Counted from the first letter of the stretch, positions 46,437 through 57,740 are shown. The stretch is DNA of 64,000 nucleotides from Massospora cicadina (GCA_022478985.1 JAKSZP010013531.1:1-64000), one strand, 5' to 3'. Translations and numbers: made by a program. The notes: generated by a model not told the origin, from the letters alone.

Positions 46437-46710
46437 GTGTATTTGAGTAGAAGAGATTTGAACATGATTGTGTATATGTAGATGTTTCTAATTCTGGCAA
46501 AATGTTACTATGGAAAGTAACATTTATGAAGACAGAACGTGAAGTGGATCACGTTCATTGGCATTCACCCAGCTCATAAGTGGAGCTCCAAGTGAAGCAA
46601 AATAAAGATACTCAATATTTGGGAAAGGAACTTGCAGCCTAGATATGGAACTGTCTAGTGCTGCAAGAAAACCTGTTCCACCTGACATCTACCTGAGATG
46701 AAGAGTATAA

Positions 46711-46866
46711 GCAGGGCCAACTCAAGTTAAAATTGGGTGTGCTTGAAATAGTCCTGAGGATTAGCAGGGCCAACTCAGGTTGAAATTGGGTCTGCTTGAA
46801 ATAGTCCTGAGGAACAGCAGGATCGACTCAGGTTGAGTTTGGGTCCACTTTAAATAGTCCTGAGGA
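46711..46866 (+). repeat. Three-copy 53-bp tandem repeat in the D leader
   Basis: Units start at 46,711, 46,764 and 46,817, each beginning GCAGGRYCRACTCARGTT and ending TAGTCCTGAGGA. The period of 53 is not a multiple of three, so it is unlikely to be coding. It lies ~300 bp after the primer site, where LTR element leaders carry packaging signals. Confidence 0.85.
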
Positions 46867-48220
46867 GTGAGTGTTTAGATGAGGCATTGTTCAAAATAAA
46901 AAGCAATCAATTAATAGTTTTGGATTGCCATACCAATGAATATATGAAGTCAAAACATGAAACGATTGGTCCAAGACAGTAAAGAATTGTTTGACTAAAT
47001 AACACTCAAACAATGATCAGAAGTTGCTGGAGACGAGTTCAACACAGGAGAAATTTGATTAAGCTAACAAGGCCAAAACGACCTGTGTAATTAAGGATGG
47101 CCATGAAGGTCAAAAATTGTTTCAGGAGAAAAACAATCTGAACAATTAAACGGAACTGTTGGCTAATGAGATAGGAAGATTAAAGCATCAGTTGCCAAGA
47201 TATGAGATGAAATTAGGGCCTGTTGGAAGAATAACCAGTTGGGATTAAAGGCCTAATATATTCTAGAGTATTGCCAAAAGTCGGCAAGTGTAGCCTATAT
47301 GTTAAGAAACAGTGCTGTTGATCATATAGTGAAGAAGGTCAAGACTAAAAAATTGGAAGTATTTAACCTAAGAGAAAATATTTGCAATGTTCCCAGCGGA
47401 CCTCTGAACCATTCAATGGTTATGTCCTGAGATTTTGGTAAGTCCCAGAAGAGGACCACTGAAACAAATGGATGTTTTAATCTTAAGAGGATAAGATTTT
47501 GAACCATGATAACTGGTAGGTTAAAGTATACCTAAGAACCAGTTTGGATGAAGGGGGAAAAGGAGTACCTCTGAACCTTTTTGTAGGTTACAAGTACCAA
47601 TGCAAAAGAAAATTACAAAAGAATATAGAACATACAAAATATTTAAATTTTGATTTAATTGGTCCATGATTTTCAGACCTAGGAAGCGATGAAAAATCCT
47701 GATGGCCAAACTGAGGAAATTCCACGACTTTGGGTTTCAATGAGATGAAATTATTGGCTGGGGTAACCAAAAGTATTAACCTATTAGTTGACCAAGAGCA
47801 ACTTGCTGATCTGATGGAAGGACAGCAAGACAAAGTGCTCAAATTGTTCAAAAAACTATTGGGAAGTAATCATTAGGATGACCACGATTTGGGATGCGTG
47901 AGAGATGTGATCCACGAGGTCAATACTGGGGAAAATCTGCTGATCAGTATGAGACTGATTTGATGGTCAAAGGCGACCAAGTGGGGGCTTCTCATCAGAA
48001 TACAGATGACTTACCGCGGTTACCAATGGTCCAGATGATATACCAGCAAGCGGATGAGTTATTCCAGAGAATGGTCAATGGAGAAATTGGGAATGAGCCA
48101 CAAGAAATCCAAGGTGTGCTTTGAAAAGCTAGGGAAAAACACCAAGACCATGAACGCACAAAAGTGTTTAAGATGATTAATAGGAAGCTGTTACTATTTT
48201 AAAAGCTGTCAGAAAGAGCA
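46867..48220 (+). pseudogene. Element D internal region before integrase, no RT
   Basis: Where gag, protease and RT belong there are only short frames. One (47,894-48,124) reads smoothly up to MVNGEIGNEPQEIQGVL and may be the tether before integrase. I found no DTG, YxDD or TDxS motif in any frame. A 185-bp direct repeat unit lies at 47,390-47,575. Confidence 0.5.
47390..47575 (+). repeat. Direct repeat unit 1 flanking the D integrase
   Basis: GGACCTCTGAACCATT...GTTATGTCCT...AGAGGACC...ACTGGTAGGT...AGTACCTCTGAACC recurs in the same order at 49,283-49,430 (GGACCTCTGAACAATT...GTTATGTCCT...AGAGGACC...ACTGGTAGGT...TGGACCTCTGAAT). The phrase itself repeats inside each unit. Confidence 0.75.
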
Positions 48221-48224
48221 AATA

Positions 48225-49260
48225 TCATTCAAGCCGCTCATTAGTTTGTCAGTCATGGTGGCCTGAGAAAAACGACTGACCATATTTGCCAGTACTACTG
48301 GGAGTCAATCAACTATGATGTAGCCGATTATCTAGCTTGGTGTGTGGTGTGCCAGCTGCACAAGCCGCTTAAGAATACAACTGGATACTGACTGGTCCGC
48401 CCTGGGTAAGCTTGGCATATGGTGTCATTTGACATGATGGGAACGCTGATGATGAGCACAGGGGGAATCAAGTAACTAATGGTTGCAATTGATCATGTGA
48501 CAAGATGGGTCAAGAGAAGGCCCTGGTGAAAGAAAACAGTACCAGCACCGTGAAGTTCATCCTGGATCAAGTAGTATACTGACAAGGATGCCCACAGGTC
48601 CTACTTAGCGAAAATGGGAAAAATTCCACGTCTCATGTGATCCCATGGTTAAATGAGATAATGGGGATCTGAGGGGTCATGTCTATACCCTACCAGCTGG
48701 AGACAAACGAACTGGTTGAACGAGTTAATGGAACGCTGGCTGTGATGCTGAGGAAGCTAAGTTGTAGGAGGAACTCTCACGTGGGGAACGCCTGAGTTTG
48801 GTGACATTCTCCTACAGTATCAGTCATCATAAGGCAATGGGAAAAAATGACATTTGAATTGCTATATGGGAGGAAGGGTGCATTGCTGCCAATTTTATAT
48901 TTGGTGGTGGAACCAACATTGAGGATGAGTGCCAAGCAGTACCTGAACTGTTTGTCAATTAACCTGATCAAATTGCAATTTCAAGCATTTTGATACTACG
49001 TTGAAAAAAAGGATACAAGCAAAATTGATGGTCAATAAGAACTGACTGGCATTATCAGAATATTGAATAGGCGAAAAAGTTGCCCATTAGGATACACATG
49101 GTTTCAGGAGAAAAAAAACAAACTGGATGCGTTGTGGTCAGGTCCGTTTGAGAAAATATTGCCAAGGTGATAACAGACGCCTACTCCATCAAGAACCTCC
49201 TGGATGGAAGGGTAATTAATTGAGACCATGCTAAGTATTTAAAGCGATAGATTGATGAAA
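48225..49260 (+). pseudogene. Element D integrase
   Basis: Zinc-binding: VSHGGLRKTTDHICQYYW and WCVVCQLHKP (48,250-48,370). Core: MVAIDHVTRWVKRR (first Asp), GCPQVLLSENGKNS, where the second Asp is Glu (GAT-to-GAA type change), and ETNELVERVNGT (Glu, 48,700-48,735). Downstream FELLYGRKGALLP (48,855-48,895) and LDALWSGPFEKIL (49,120-49,165) complete the C-terminal part. The frame is remarkably continuous apart from scattered stops. Confidence 0.8.
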
Positions 49261-49282
49261 AAAATAACAAAAAAGTTCTTAA

Positions 49283-49430
49283 AGGACCTCTGAACAATTA
49301 ATTTAGTTATGTCCTAATAGTTAGGTCAAGTCTGAAAAGAGGACCTCTGAACCATAGAAAACTGGTAGGTCTAAATATACCTAGTGTCACTTTGGGGAAA
49401 AAAAAAAAAGATGGACCTCTGAATTGGAAC
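49283..49430 (+). repeat. Direct repeat unit 2 flanking the D integrase
   Basis: Partner of 47,390-47,575, 1.9 kb downstream. Together they bracket the integrase, as if that block had been duplicated or inserted through them. Confidence 0.7.
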
Positions 49431-51286
49431 AAGGTAAGTCCTATAGAAAAATAGAAGAAAAAATAAAATATTTGTAAAGATATTGAAAAAAAAGATTTAT
49501 AAAACTGCATAGAAAAAACTGATATATTTTATAATTTTTATTTATATTGATAATCCTTGTTTTAAGGATGATCATGCCTATGTCACCTCTTGGGAGAGGG
49601 AGGATGGATCGCTGTAGGAATGAATAACCCATTGAAATCTATGTGAGACTGGACGATAGCAAGGGTAGACCTACATGAAACCAAGTTCTTTGAGTGGACG
49701 CAGATTTCTGCAAGAAAGCAACTAGGGGAAGGGAAATTGGGATATTGGAAGAAGCCAATCGTGATACCCTAGAGTGGGGAGGGAAGCAACTATACAGGAA
49801 GAAGCAATTAGTGAATAACTCCGTGTAATCCTGATATGGTACTAGAGGTGGAAGATTAGTCTTAAGTGCTTGCCAATGGGCTTTATAAAGAACACTAGAC
49901 ATATGGGCTGGCAGCAAAAAAGGGATGCTAGACAGGGGTTGCTGAATCATGCCCCCTATTAAAAGCCATCAGTGGAAGATACCAATGGGACATGTCATAA
50001 ATGAGATAGTTGTGAAAGGAGCGAATGACATTCTGCAAGTGATGGCTATAAGCTTCTCAGAAGCTGAAGCAGAAGGAGTGATGGAATCTGGAAGAGGCTG
50101 GAAGATTAGTGGCCCAACTTCAAAGAACTTGGCCAGCAAAACAAAGAGCATAAGCAGCAATATCCTGATCAAGGATGTTCTCAATGTCAGAAGAATTCAC
50201 CACTATGGATAAAGCCTCAGTGACTTAGGCCCTTAATTCTGCATAGGGGAGTTCGAAATGAACACTGTTACTGATAGTGAGTTTGGTGGCCAAGACAGCT
50301 AGCTTGTAATATTGACTAAGTTGAAAGAAAAACTCCAGAAGCAAGTCCAACCCATCAATAAAGAAACAAATAAAGAGCGAAGGGCATTTATATCAGGATC
50401 ACCAACAATGATGTTTGGCACATTTGCAAAAGGAGCTAAATCAAGTAGAGTGTCAAAATTCTAACTCTAGAATCGATGACAGAGGAAGAATTGGCTGAGA
50501 GTCATTCAAGATGATTGCTAGCCTGGTTTCAGAAGGATTGGTTACCATTTCCAGTAATTCCATGGAAGGACTAGCCAATGGTGCCAGACTAGGCATATGA
50601 GTCCTGGAAGGACCATAGAAGAGGTTCCGTCATGCAGCCCTACTCATCTGCTGGAAGAGCCAAAGATCTTGATCAGAAAAACTGTTGAGCAGTTGTTGGT
50701 ACCACAACTCTGAATTTGACATATGAGCTGGATGAGAGGGGGGATGTTGGACTTATATGATAGTTAACATTATGCACTCTACAATCAATTAAGCACCAAT
50801 TTTGGTGAAAGTAAATTTCAAAATTAATGGGATAAGCTCTCCAGAGGAGAAAAAAATGATATGAGCCAAGAGGTTAAGAGAAGAAAAGAACATGGGAGTA
50901 CATATTTGAGCATTCTTAATTGGGCTGCAAAAAGAACATAGATGGTAAGAATATCTTGTCAAGTATGTGGAGAAAATCTGGAAATTGAGGACGCTGGACC
51001 AAGGATCTTGAATATGACAGTGGGTCATATGCCCCGATGGGGGGAAAACCAGATCCTAGGATTAATATCGTCATGAGTAAATTAATCAGCCCATCATGAC
51101 AGAAGATTGTGGGGACCATGCTTTGAGTAGGCGGTAGTGAGGAGGAAGAGAAAGAGAGCCACATGCCAAAGGTTGCCCAAGCAGCGTTGAGTACTGGTGA
51201 TCTACTTCACTTGAGCAGATGAAGAATTTGACCAAGTGTCTGAAGTAGTGTTCTCCTGCCCCAGTCCTTTTCTCGCTGGAAATCTA
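49431..51286 (+). other. Element D region between integrase and 3' LTR, unassigned
   Basis: About 1.85 kb that a plain gypsy element would not have. Frames exist on both strands (49,949-50,212 plus; 49,639-49,950 and 50,916-51,164 minus) but none is recognised. GAGAGGGGGGATGTTGG at 50,735-50,752 resembles the polypurine/LTR-start junction at 51,290-51,308, so the tract occurs twice 0.55 kb apart. It may be an extra ORF or displaced gag. Confidence 0.4.
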
Positions 51287-51302
51287 GGCAAGAGGGGGGA
51301 TG
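51287..51302 (+). other. Element D polypurine tract
   Basis: GCAAGAGGGGGGATG immediately before the 3' LTR start TGTTGGGATT. Confidence 0.75.
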
Positions 51303-53420
51303 TGTTGGGATTTTTGCCCGTATTCCAAGCTGGCTAGATTACCAGGAATCGCTAGGGGATAATTCCCTAATGTAAGGTGAATTGGAAATTGGTTGACCCT
51401 GATTTTGGGGTAGCTATGTTTTGGGGATTTTAGGTTATTTGCCTGGTCAGATCTGTCAGGGATTGATTTGGATGAATGCTTAAGATCTCATTGTACGGAG
51501 TTGCTGACGAAATAGGGGCATATGATAGTTGATTAACTATCAGGTGTACCAATTGGGATCAGTTGGGTTTCATCACCAACTTATTAGGAGTGAAAGGAAT
51601 AAGTTGTGAGAGAGTGATGCCACCTGCAACTAGAAAATTGATCAGTTGTTTTGTGATCTGTCAGGGAAATTGAAGCGCAGGAGGTCACTGAGGGGAAAGG
51701 CCCAGGACAAAGGTGTACCAACAAGCCAAGTAACCCAACAAAAAAAAGAGAAGTCCTAAGAGTTCATTATTTTGTTTCCAAATAAATATTGTGGAACAAA
51801 ACGCACACCAAACTGGCCACAACCATCAGGGACATGAGGCCCTGGGAGCTGGGAAGGGTGGTGAAAAATCTTGGACAAAAGGCAGCAAATAGGAGGAGGC
51901 GGAGCTGGCGGAATAAGTGGCGGAGTTGGTGAGGACTCAAGTACAACAGTAGGGGCAAACCAGAGCGGAAAGCGGACTCCAGCCATAGCAGAACTTTGTA
52001 GAGCTGCATTATTTTTGGAAAAACCAAAATACAGGGAATGTGCCCAAAATCCTAAACTTTATTAAAATGATCTGTGTATCTGAGAAAAGCAAAGCCTTTT
52101 TCATCTTGGGACTTAATTTATAGGGGGTTGATTCACAAAGATTCCAGTGGTTATTGGAATCTGATATGAGCTACAAATTTGTTATATTTCAACAAAATCA
52201 ATTTTTTCAAATTTGGACAGATTCCGTAAACTCATATCTTGTGATTTTCTGGGTGTTAAGTTTGATTCCCGCCTGGGTTTTTGCCTCAAATAAGCCGTTT
52301 CCTCAGCCCTGGCTGGTAAAGCCAAAACTCATTTTTTGTCAATGACCTTAGATAGGTCATCAGTGACCCTTAGGGTTCTGGTCTCTGCCCCAAGGGCTTG
52401 TTAGACTTGGCTTTAGAAGGGAGGTTAATTCCAGAAAATATATCGTTAGCTGTGACATGACCTGCCTTAATGGGTAATAAGTCCCATTACTTAAGCAAGT
52501 CACTTGCCAAATATGGTTGGTTCACTTGGTTCAAGAGGAAAATGTTAGGGACACGTTTTCCAACTCTTTCTATTTTAGGTCTCAAGGATGTCCAATGATG
52601 GAATCCTAGCCAGGATAGGGAAGACCATCGCTGCTGAGATGAGGATGGGTGATTCAACAGCAACGGCTACTGTTTTATCAAAGAGGTGTCAACTGAGGGT
52701 TGGGCGCTGAATCCCCCACTATAAATTCCTTAGATTTCACTTTAATGAAAACACATTTTGGAAGAGATAAAGATCAGCTCATTTTCCATTTGATTTCACC
52801 CATACTGGGGTTGATATAGGTGATTAGGCTTTAATTGACAAAGTGGAGTAAGATCCTTGTATGGAAGGAAGCCAGAAGAAAAACACACTTTATGACTCAA
52901 TAAAGAGAAACACAACTAGTTTAACAGAGTTCAAAATAGTTTAGTAAAGAGTATACTGCAGATATACCAACTCAGTAAAATTTATTAGCATTCATCTGTT
53001 CTATTCTTTCTCAGGGATATTATTGCTGTGTGCAATAATTGGGAACTCTTTAAGGAAAATAATAAGGATCTGATTGAAGATCCAGAGTAGAAGTGGAATC
53101 AAATCTGGGATTGCTGCTGATTGTGTGTTGAACCGGAGAAATGGTAAATGGGAATATAAGAGAAGATTGAGTTAGATGATATGAGGGAACAAATCCCTAT
53201 TTTCAAGACATCACAAGTATTTTGAGCGGAAATACTGGCTGAGCATTGGGCCAAGATCTAGGACTTCCATTCAACTACAGATAATAGTCATCATACTATT
53301 ATCAAGCAATCATATCAAATACTATACAATGCGGACAAATTGCACAAATTCCAAACTTGTGCAAGTAATAAGTTTATAGGAGTTATTGGTCAAAAATAAT
53401 CAAACCTATAAATTTTTACA
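51303..53420 (+). repeat. Element D 3' LTR (with ~0.8 kb insertion)
   Basis: Begins TGTTGGGATTTTTGCCC, ends AATTTTTACA, aligned with the 5' LTR except for 51,665-52,465. Native length about 1.3 kb. Confidence 0.85.
51665..52465 (+). mobile_element. Unclassified ~0.8 kb insertion in the D 3' LTR
   Basis: Absent from the 5' LTR, where GTTTTCTGCCTTAATGG is contiguous (44,610-44,627). The left edge has TGTGATCTG and the right edge TGACATGACCTG, so TGAYCTG may be a target duplication. A minus frame (51,986-51,756) is Pro-rich and unassigned. Not similar to the insertion in the 5' LTR. Confidence 0.6.
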
Positions 53421-53929
53421 GTAATAGTGCCTCCAATCAGGATGATATGATTTTAATAAATAAAATTCAAGGGCCAAATTAACTTGTGGATTTTTATTAA
53501 CTACTACCAAAATCCATATCAGATTAGCATGGCTTTAATGAACTCATCAAATAGATGAGTATGGCCTGAATTTGCCCTAGAGGTATAAAATACCGGCGCC
53601 TGGCCCTAAAATAAAAACATCATCTTTCCATTTAATCATATTTTTGTCTTATATTTTCTTACATTAGTTTTATCTTAATATTAAGAAGTGTAGACAAGCA
53701 TTCAGGGGAGCTTATAATTATTATCTGAGTCTGGAGAGTTCCAGATTTTAGATGAAAAATACCCATAAGAGACCAAAAGTTTTAATTATTATTGTTTAGA
53801 TTTGTGAGGTTCTGAACAGTTAATAAATACTATAAGTCACATAGCATAATTGAGGATATATTGGTCAAAACTATTCCTGACTATTGAAACAGGATTATAT
53901 TTAATAAGCGAGTAAATCTTAAAATCTCA
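53421..53929 (+). repeat. Element C 3' LTR, second part
   Basis: Continues the C LTR alignment after D: CCTCCAATCAGG, AAGGGCCAAATTAACTT, GGCGCCTGGCCCTAA, ending AAAATCTCA at 53,929 as in the 5' LTR (36,589-36,597). Confidence 0.85.
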
Positions 53930-55100
53930 CAATCTCACGTTCAGTTATGCTGTAATTGTGTTCCACTTGGGTTGACGTCTTACTAAAGTAGGCTATGGGG
54001 TGATCAAATTGTTTTGCATCCAGTTGAGCCATAATGGTACCCAAAGCCACAGTGCTAGCATAAGTAAATATAATGAAGGGTTTATCAATCTCAGGATGTT
54101 CCAGAATAGGGCTGTAGTCACAGTTTTTATTAAGACATCAAAGGACTGCTGCTAGTAATCCTCCCATTAAAGAGGAACCTCTTTATAGAGGAGGTAGTTT
54201 AGTGACTCAGTGAGCTTGGCGAAGTGCAGTATAAATTGTTAGTAGTTTACTCATGCCAAGAAAGACCTGCGTGTCATTCAAACTACTGAGTTGAGTCATC
54301 TTCTCAATAGCAGTCGCGGTGTCAGGAAAGGTTAAAATTCCTTCACAGGTGACTTTATTACCCAGAATTTCCATCTTGGTCTAAAAAAAAGACAATTGGT
54401 GGGCTTTAACTTCAATGCAGCAGAGCGTAGCCATCTAAATACTTCCTTCAAGTGGGCCAAGTTCTGGTCAAAAATGCACAAATTACAGGTACTTTACCCA
54501 GGTAGAACAGCATGCACGCCTTTTTCAGGTCTCCCATCAGGCAGTCCATGGCCCTCTGGAAAGTGGCTGGGGTGTTGCACAGCCCCTGAGGCATGTGAGT
54601 GGGTTCAAAATAAGCCTTCATTTTCTATAAGCACATATCTTTCTCAGTCATCCAGTGCAAGCTCTATTTTATAGTACCTGCTAGCAAGAACCATTGTAAA
54701 GAATAATTGTGATCCACTGAGGAGGCTTAAGGGGTCATCAATACTAAGTAGCGGGTTGCTATCTTTTCAAGTAATGGCATTCAGATGGCGGTAGTTCATT
54801 ACTACATGATGCCCTCCATCTTTCTTCTGCACAAGCAACAACGGTGAGGCTCAGGGACTCTGGGATGGTTTTAGCAACCCAGCATCCAATAGTTGTTTTT
54901 TCTTTCATGACCTGGGCTTCCTTGACTTTAGACTTCTGATAGGGGTGGGCGCTAATTGGAGGGGCATTGCTGTTCAGCACTTTATATTGCACCCCCTTCA
55001 ACATCCCAAAATCTTCTGGACCAGTGGATAATATATTGCATACTCTTTGATTAGGGCATCGGCCTGTTGATGTTGTTTGCAAGCGAGAGTGTCAATGAAT
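53930..55100 (-). pseudogene. Element E reverse transcriptase and start of RNase H
   Basis: Minus frame 55,082-54,759 has VQYKVLNSNAPPISAHPYQK (the conserved segment before RT) leading into the fingers. Complementary frames down to about 54,150 carry RT pieces, including a region with PQGLCNTPATFQRAMD-like sequence (minus, about 54,530-54,600). The part next to the insertion (54,130-53,930) reads HPEIDKPFIIFTYAS, ALGTIMAQLDAKQFDHPIAY and VEHNYSITERE, the first half of RNase H. It stops exactly at the element C LTR and continues at 35,535. Confidence 0.8.
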
Positions 55101-56100
55101 TCATCTTGACTCAGGCTATTGTAACATTATCATCCAATCCTAAGTCTCGCAGGTCTCTACATCCTTTGAAGGACTCAATCTATTCAATTAGTATATCTGC
55201 ACATATGCGATTGGTCTGTTCTGAGTTATCTGCATTAAATGATCAGTATAGTTGGTCATTAGGACATTTAATGGGCTCCAGTAAGAAGGATCCAGAACTC
55301 TGGGACAGGTAAGGGGTTTCTGGATAGCTGGAGTACTCTCTCCTTATTTCCAATAAGTGGTCCAGTGGTATGGTAACTTGGAACTAGTATCCACTAGGTT
55401 CTGCAATTTAGGCGGTATGACAATGTGGCCAGGCACATACACAAGCATTCCTTCAGTAGACTATTCGCTAAGAGACAGCATCTTGTTTTTTGTTCTAATT
55501 ACCTGATACTTTAGCTATTCAATGTGGTCTGGTTGATCCAGTAGCAACATTGGATTTTTCTCTTCACTTTCTCCTTAAGAACTTCCTTCACAACCAGAGG
55601 AATGTGGTACCCTAAGATGGAAAATACAAGATTCTTTTGGCTTACTAGAGTATTGAATTCAAGAATGAAAGAGGTGCCAATAAGCAATTCATAACCATCA
55701 TTTTCAACATGATGGCAAGCCGTAACAACCAGAGAGCCAAAAAAAGAGGCAAGGAGGAGCAGGCTCCCAGGGTGTGGGTACAATGAGGTCCTGACGTTCC
55801 ATACTCTATGAAGAAGTCTGGTCCAGTGCAACACTTATCCGCTTGATCAGCTGAGAGGAAATGACGTTGATGAGGGGGAGCCAGCGTCAATGATGGCTAT
55901 GATTTTCACCTTTTGTAAAATAGCCTCTACACTAGTAACTTTGGTAATAAAGTGGGAAATCAAATAAATGGAGTTGCCTGGAGGGAGTGGTCTAGAAAAG
56001 GCAGAGTAAGAGAAAGTTAAGTCTTTATTCAAAATCATGAAATCTGGAACCTCCAATTCATTAGGTTTTCTAGAACATAACGCTCAGCGCACAGAGTGTA
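55101..56100 (-). pseudogene. Element E retropepsin and linker
   Basis: Minus frames give AIIDAGSP (active site, DAG instead of DTG/DSG) in 56,056-55,847, EYGTSGPHCTHTLGACSSLP in 55,890-55,645, and SLVVTACHHVENDGYELLIG followed by LVFSILGYHIPLVVKEVL in 55,834-55,511. Together they are the full protease in three frames. The linker to RT occupies 55,500-55,100. Confidence 0.75.
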
Positions 56101-57740
56101 GAAGGTTGAGGTTGAGGCGTTGCGTCATCAGAAGAGGCTGCCTTGCACCTAGGCTAACTCCGCTTCATAAGACTCATCAACTTGTTTCTTTTAACAGGAT
56201 CTTTCTTGGTGGCCAAAGATTCCACAATATGAGCATTGGTCATGATGGGGTTTTTAATCTCTAAAATGTTCCCAATAACATGGATATGGGGTTGGTTCCC
56301 GTTATTTGGAGCTTGGCTTACTTTGGATTCAGGAAATTCCATTATTGACTCCTTAATGTTTAGGATGGATTTAAACATCTTTTTGGCGTCCTTGGAATAG
56401 AGTACCAGATTGGTAATCTGTTGGAAAGCGTAGAGAACATCTGAAATGGCATCATCCAGGGGTAACCCAGCCACAGGAAGCTAACGCCCGTTCTTTATGA
56501 TAGAAGTGCTCCGAAAATTCATTATGGGTCTCCCCTCATCTTATTTGGATATGCATAAAGTCTGTCTATGGCTAGAGAGGGTTGAGTTACGGCCAAATTC
56601 TTTATTATGGGCTTCCTTAATAGCTGCCCACGTGGTGCATACCTTGAATTAAGGCATCATAGTTTATCATGCCTTGTCATCCATACAGGCTTGTATATGC
56701 TGGAATTTTTGTCAGTTGGTAGCCAACTCCATCGCACCCTCATATACAATAAGTTAAGACTGAATTGTCTCAGCCCCAGGAACGTACTTTTTCTTAAAGT
56801 TAGGTTTGAAATATCTGAAGGATTTTGAGAGGACATGAATGTCAGGAGAGAGAGGGCGTTCCAAGTCATTAGGCTCTGAGGAGCCTATATCAGTATGCAG
56901 GATAGCACTATTAAATGATGGTGGATCTCATCCATGTCATCTGGAATGTGGCATGACATTCATTGACGTGCTTAAGGGTGGCCTTAGAATCTAAAAGTTG
57001 GCATAGACTCTTGATCTCTTTGGACTATTGGACCAATTGTTTTGAGAGCATCCTGTTTAGCTTCAATTATTTATAGTTAGATAAATATCTGTACAGTATG
57101 GGTATTAATTAGTTTTAAAATGCAACTAGATTAGCGCAAGTACCAGTAATATTTGCATAGTGGTTTTAGAAGGAGGGAAAGGTCAAAACAACATCCAGAT
57201 GTTCCCCCACAATAATTATCTCAGCTCCTTGGCCTCCAGTAACATTTTTGTTCAAGAGCTTTAAGTTTTGCTATGTGGTCATCATTGAAAAAGGATCTAG
57301 CAGGGAGGAGGCCCCAGAGGACATTGTGGACCTCCAGGTCCAGGGGGACCTTGCTCTTTTCTCTCTCACTGAATCCTGTTTATTGAGGGCCTCATGTTGC
57401 ACCGAAACTTCTGGAGTCAGCATCATCATGAGTCATTCTCTCAGATGCTGGATATGGCTGAACAAATCAGTGAGATGAGAATCAGTCGCTTTGCAATCTT
57501 TGGTATATAGTTGAAGAGGGTGGATAAGGCACGTTCCACTATTTGGTCCATGTCATTGGATAATTGGACCTTCCCCTGACCAAATTTATTGTGCAAGTAT
57601 TGAATGATTCCAGTGTCATTTTTTGCAAGGTGGCGTTGGATGTCATTGATCTCCTGACAGTTGCTCAAAATAGCCTTCAAATTATCTTGATTAGAAATTA
57701 GAGGTAGCGTCATATATCTCTTTCTGCTAAGCATCACTTT
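56101..57740 (-). pseudogene. Element E gag region (5' end missing or displaced)
   Basis: Minus frames 57,737-57,441 (98 codons, helical) and 56,474-56,154 (106 codons, PLDDAISDVLYAFQQITN...) lie where gag should be. A zinc knuckle is not visible, and 56,900-57,250 is too broken to read. The LINE-2 element begins within 70 bp of the 57,737 end, so LINE-2 probably inserted in or next to this gag; the 5' LTR of E is not in the window. Confidence 0.5.

Larger units (their letters stand above)
44260..53420 (+). mobile_element. Element D: LTR retrotransposon nested in the 3' LTR of C
   Basis: Complete LTR pair (44,260-46,416 and 51,303-53,420), primer site and polypurine tract. The last five flanking bases are ATGAT on the left and GTAAT on the right. 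The uninterrupted C 5' LTR has GTGAC at the corresponding place, so both are transition-mutated copies of one 5-bp target. Internally only integrase is recognisable; RT, RNase H and protease are missing, so this copy looks like a deletion derivative. Each LTR has acquired its own insertion. Confidence 0.85.
35536..53929 (+). mobile_element. Element C: Ty3/gypsy retrotransposon nested in E, itself split by D
   Basis: The 5' LTR (35,536-36,597), primer site, gag, protease, RT, RNase H, integrase and polypurine tract are followed by a 3' LTR in two pieces (43,697-44,259 and 53,421-53,929). Without D the element is about 9.2 kb. It sits inside RNase H of element E. Reading frames are broken throughout, but most catalytic motifs survive, so it is younger than A and E. 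Confidence 0.85.

Noticed and set aside
35531..53934. A clean 5-bp target duplication for element C (ATACC versus CAATC)
   Set aside because: The flanks do not match convincingly even allowing transitions. The nesting is supported by RNase H continuity and the LTR pair instead.
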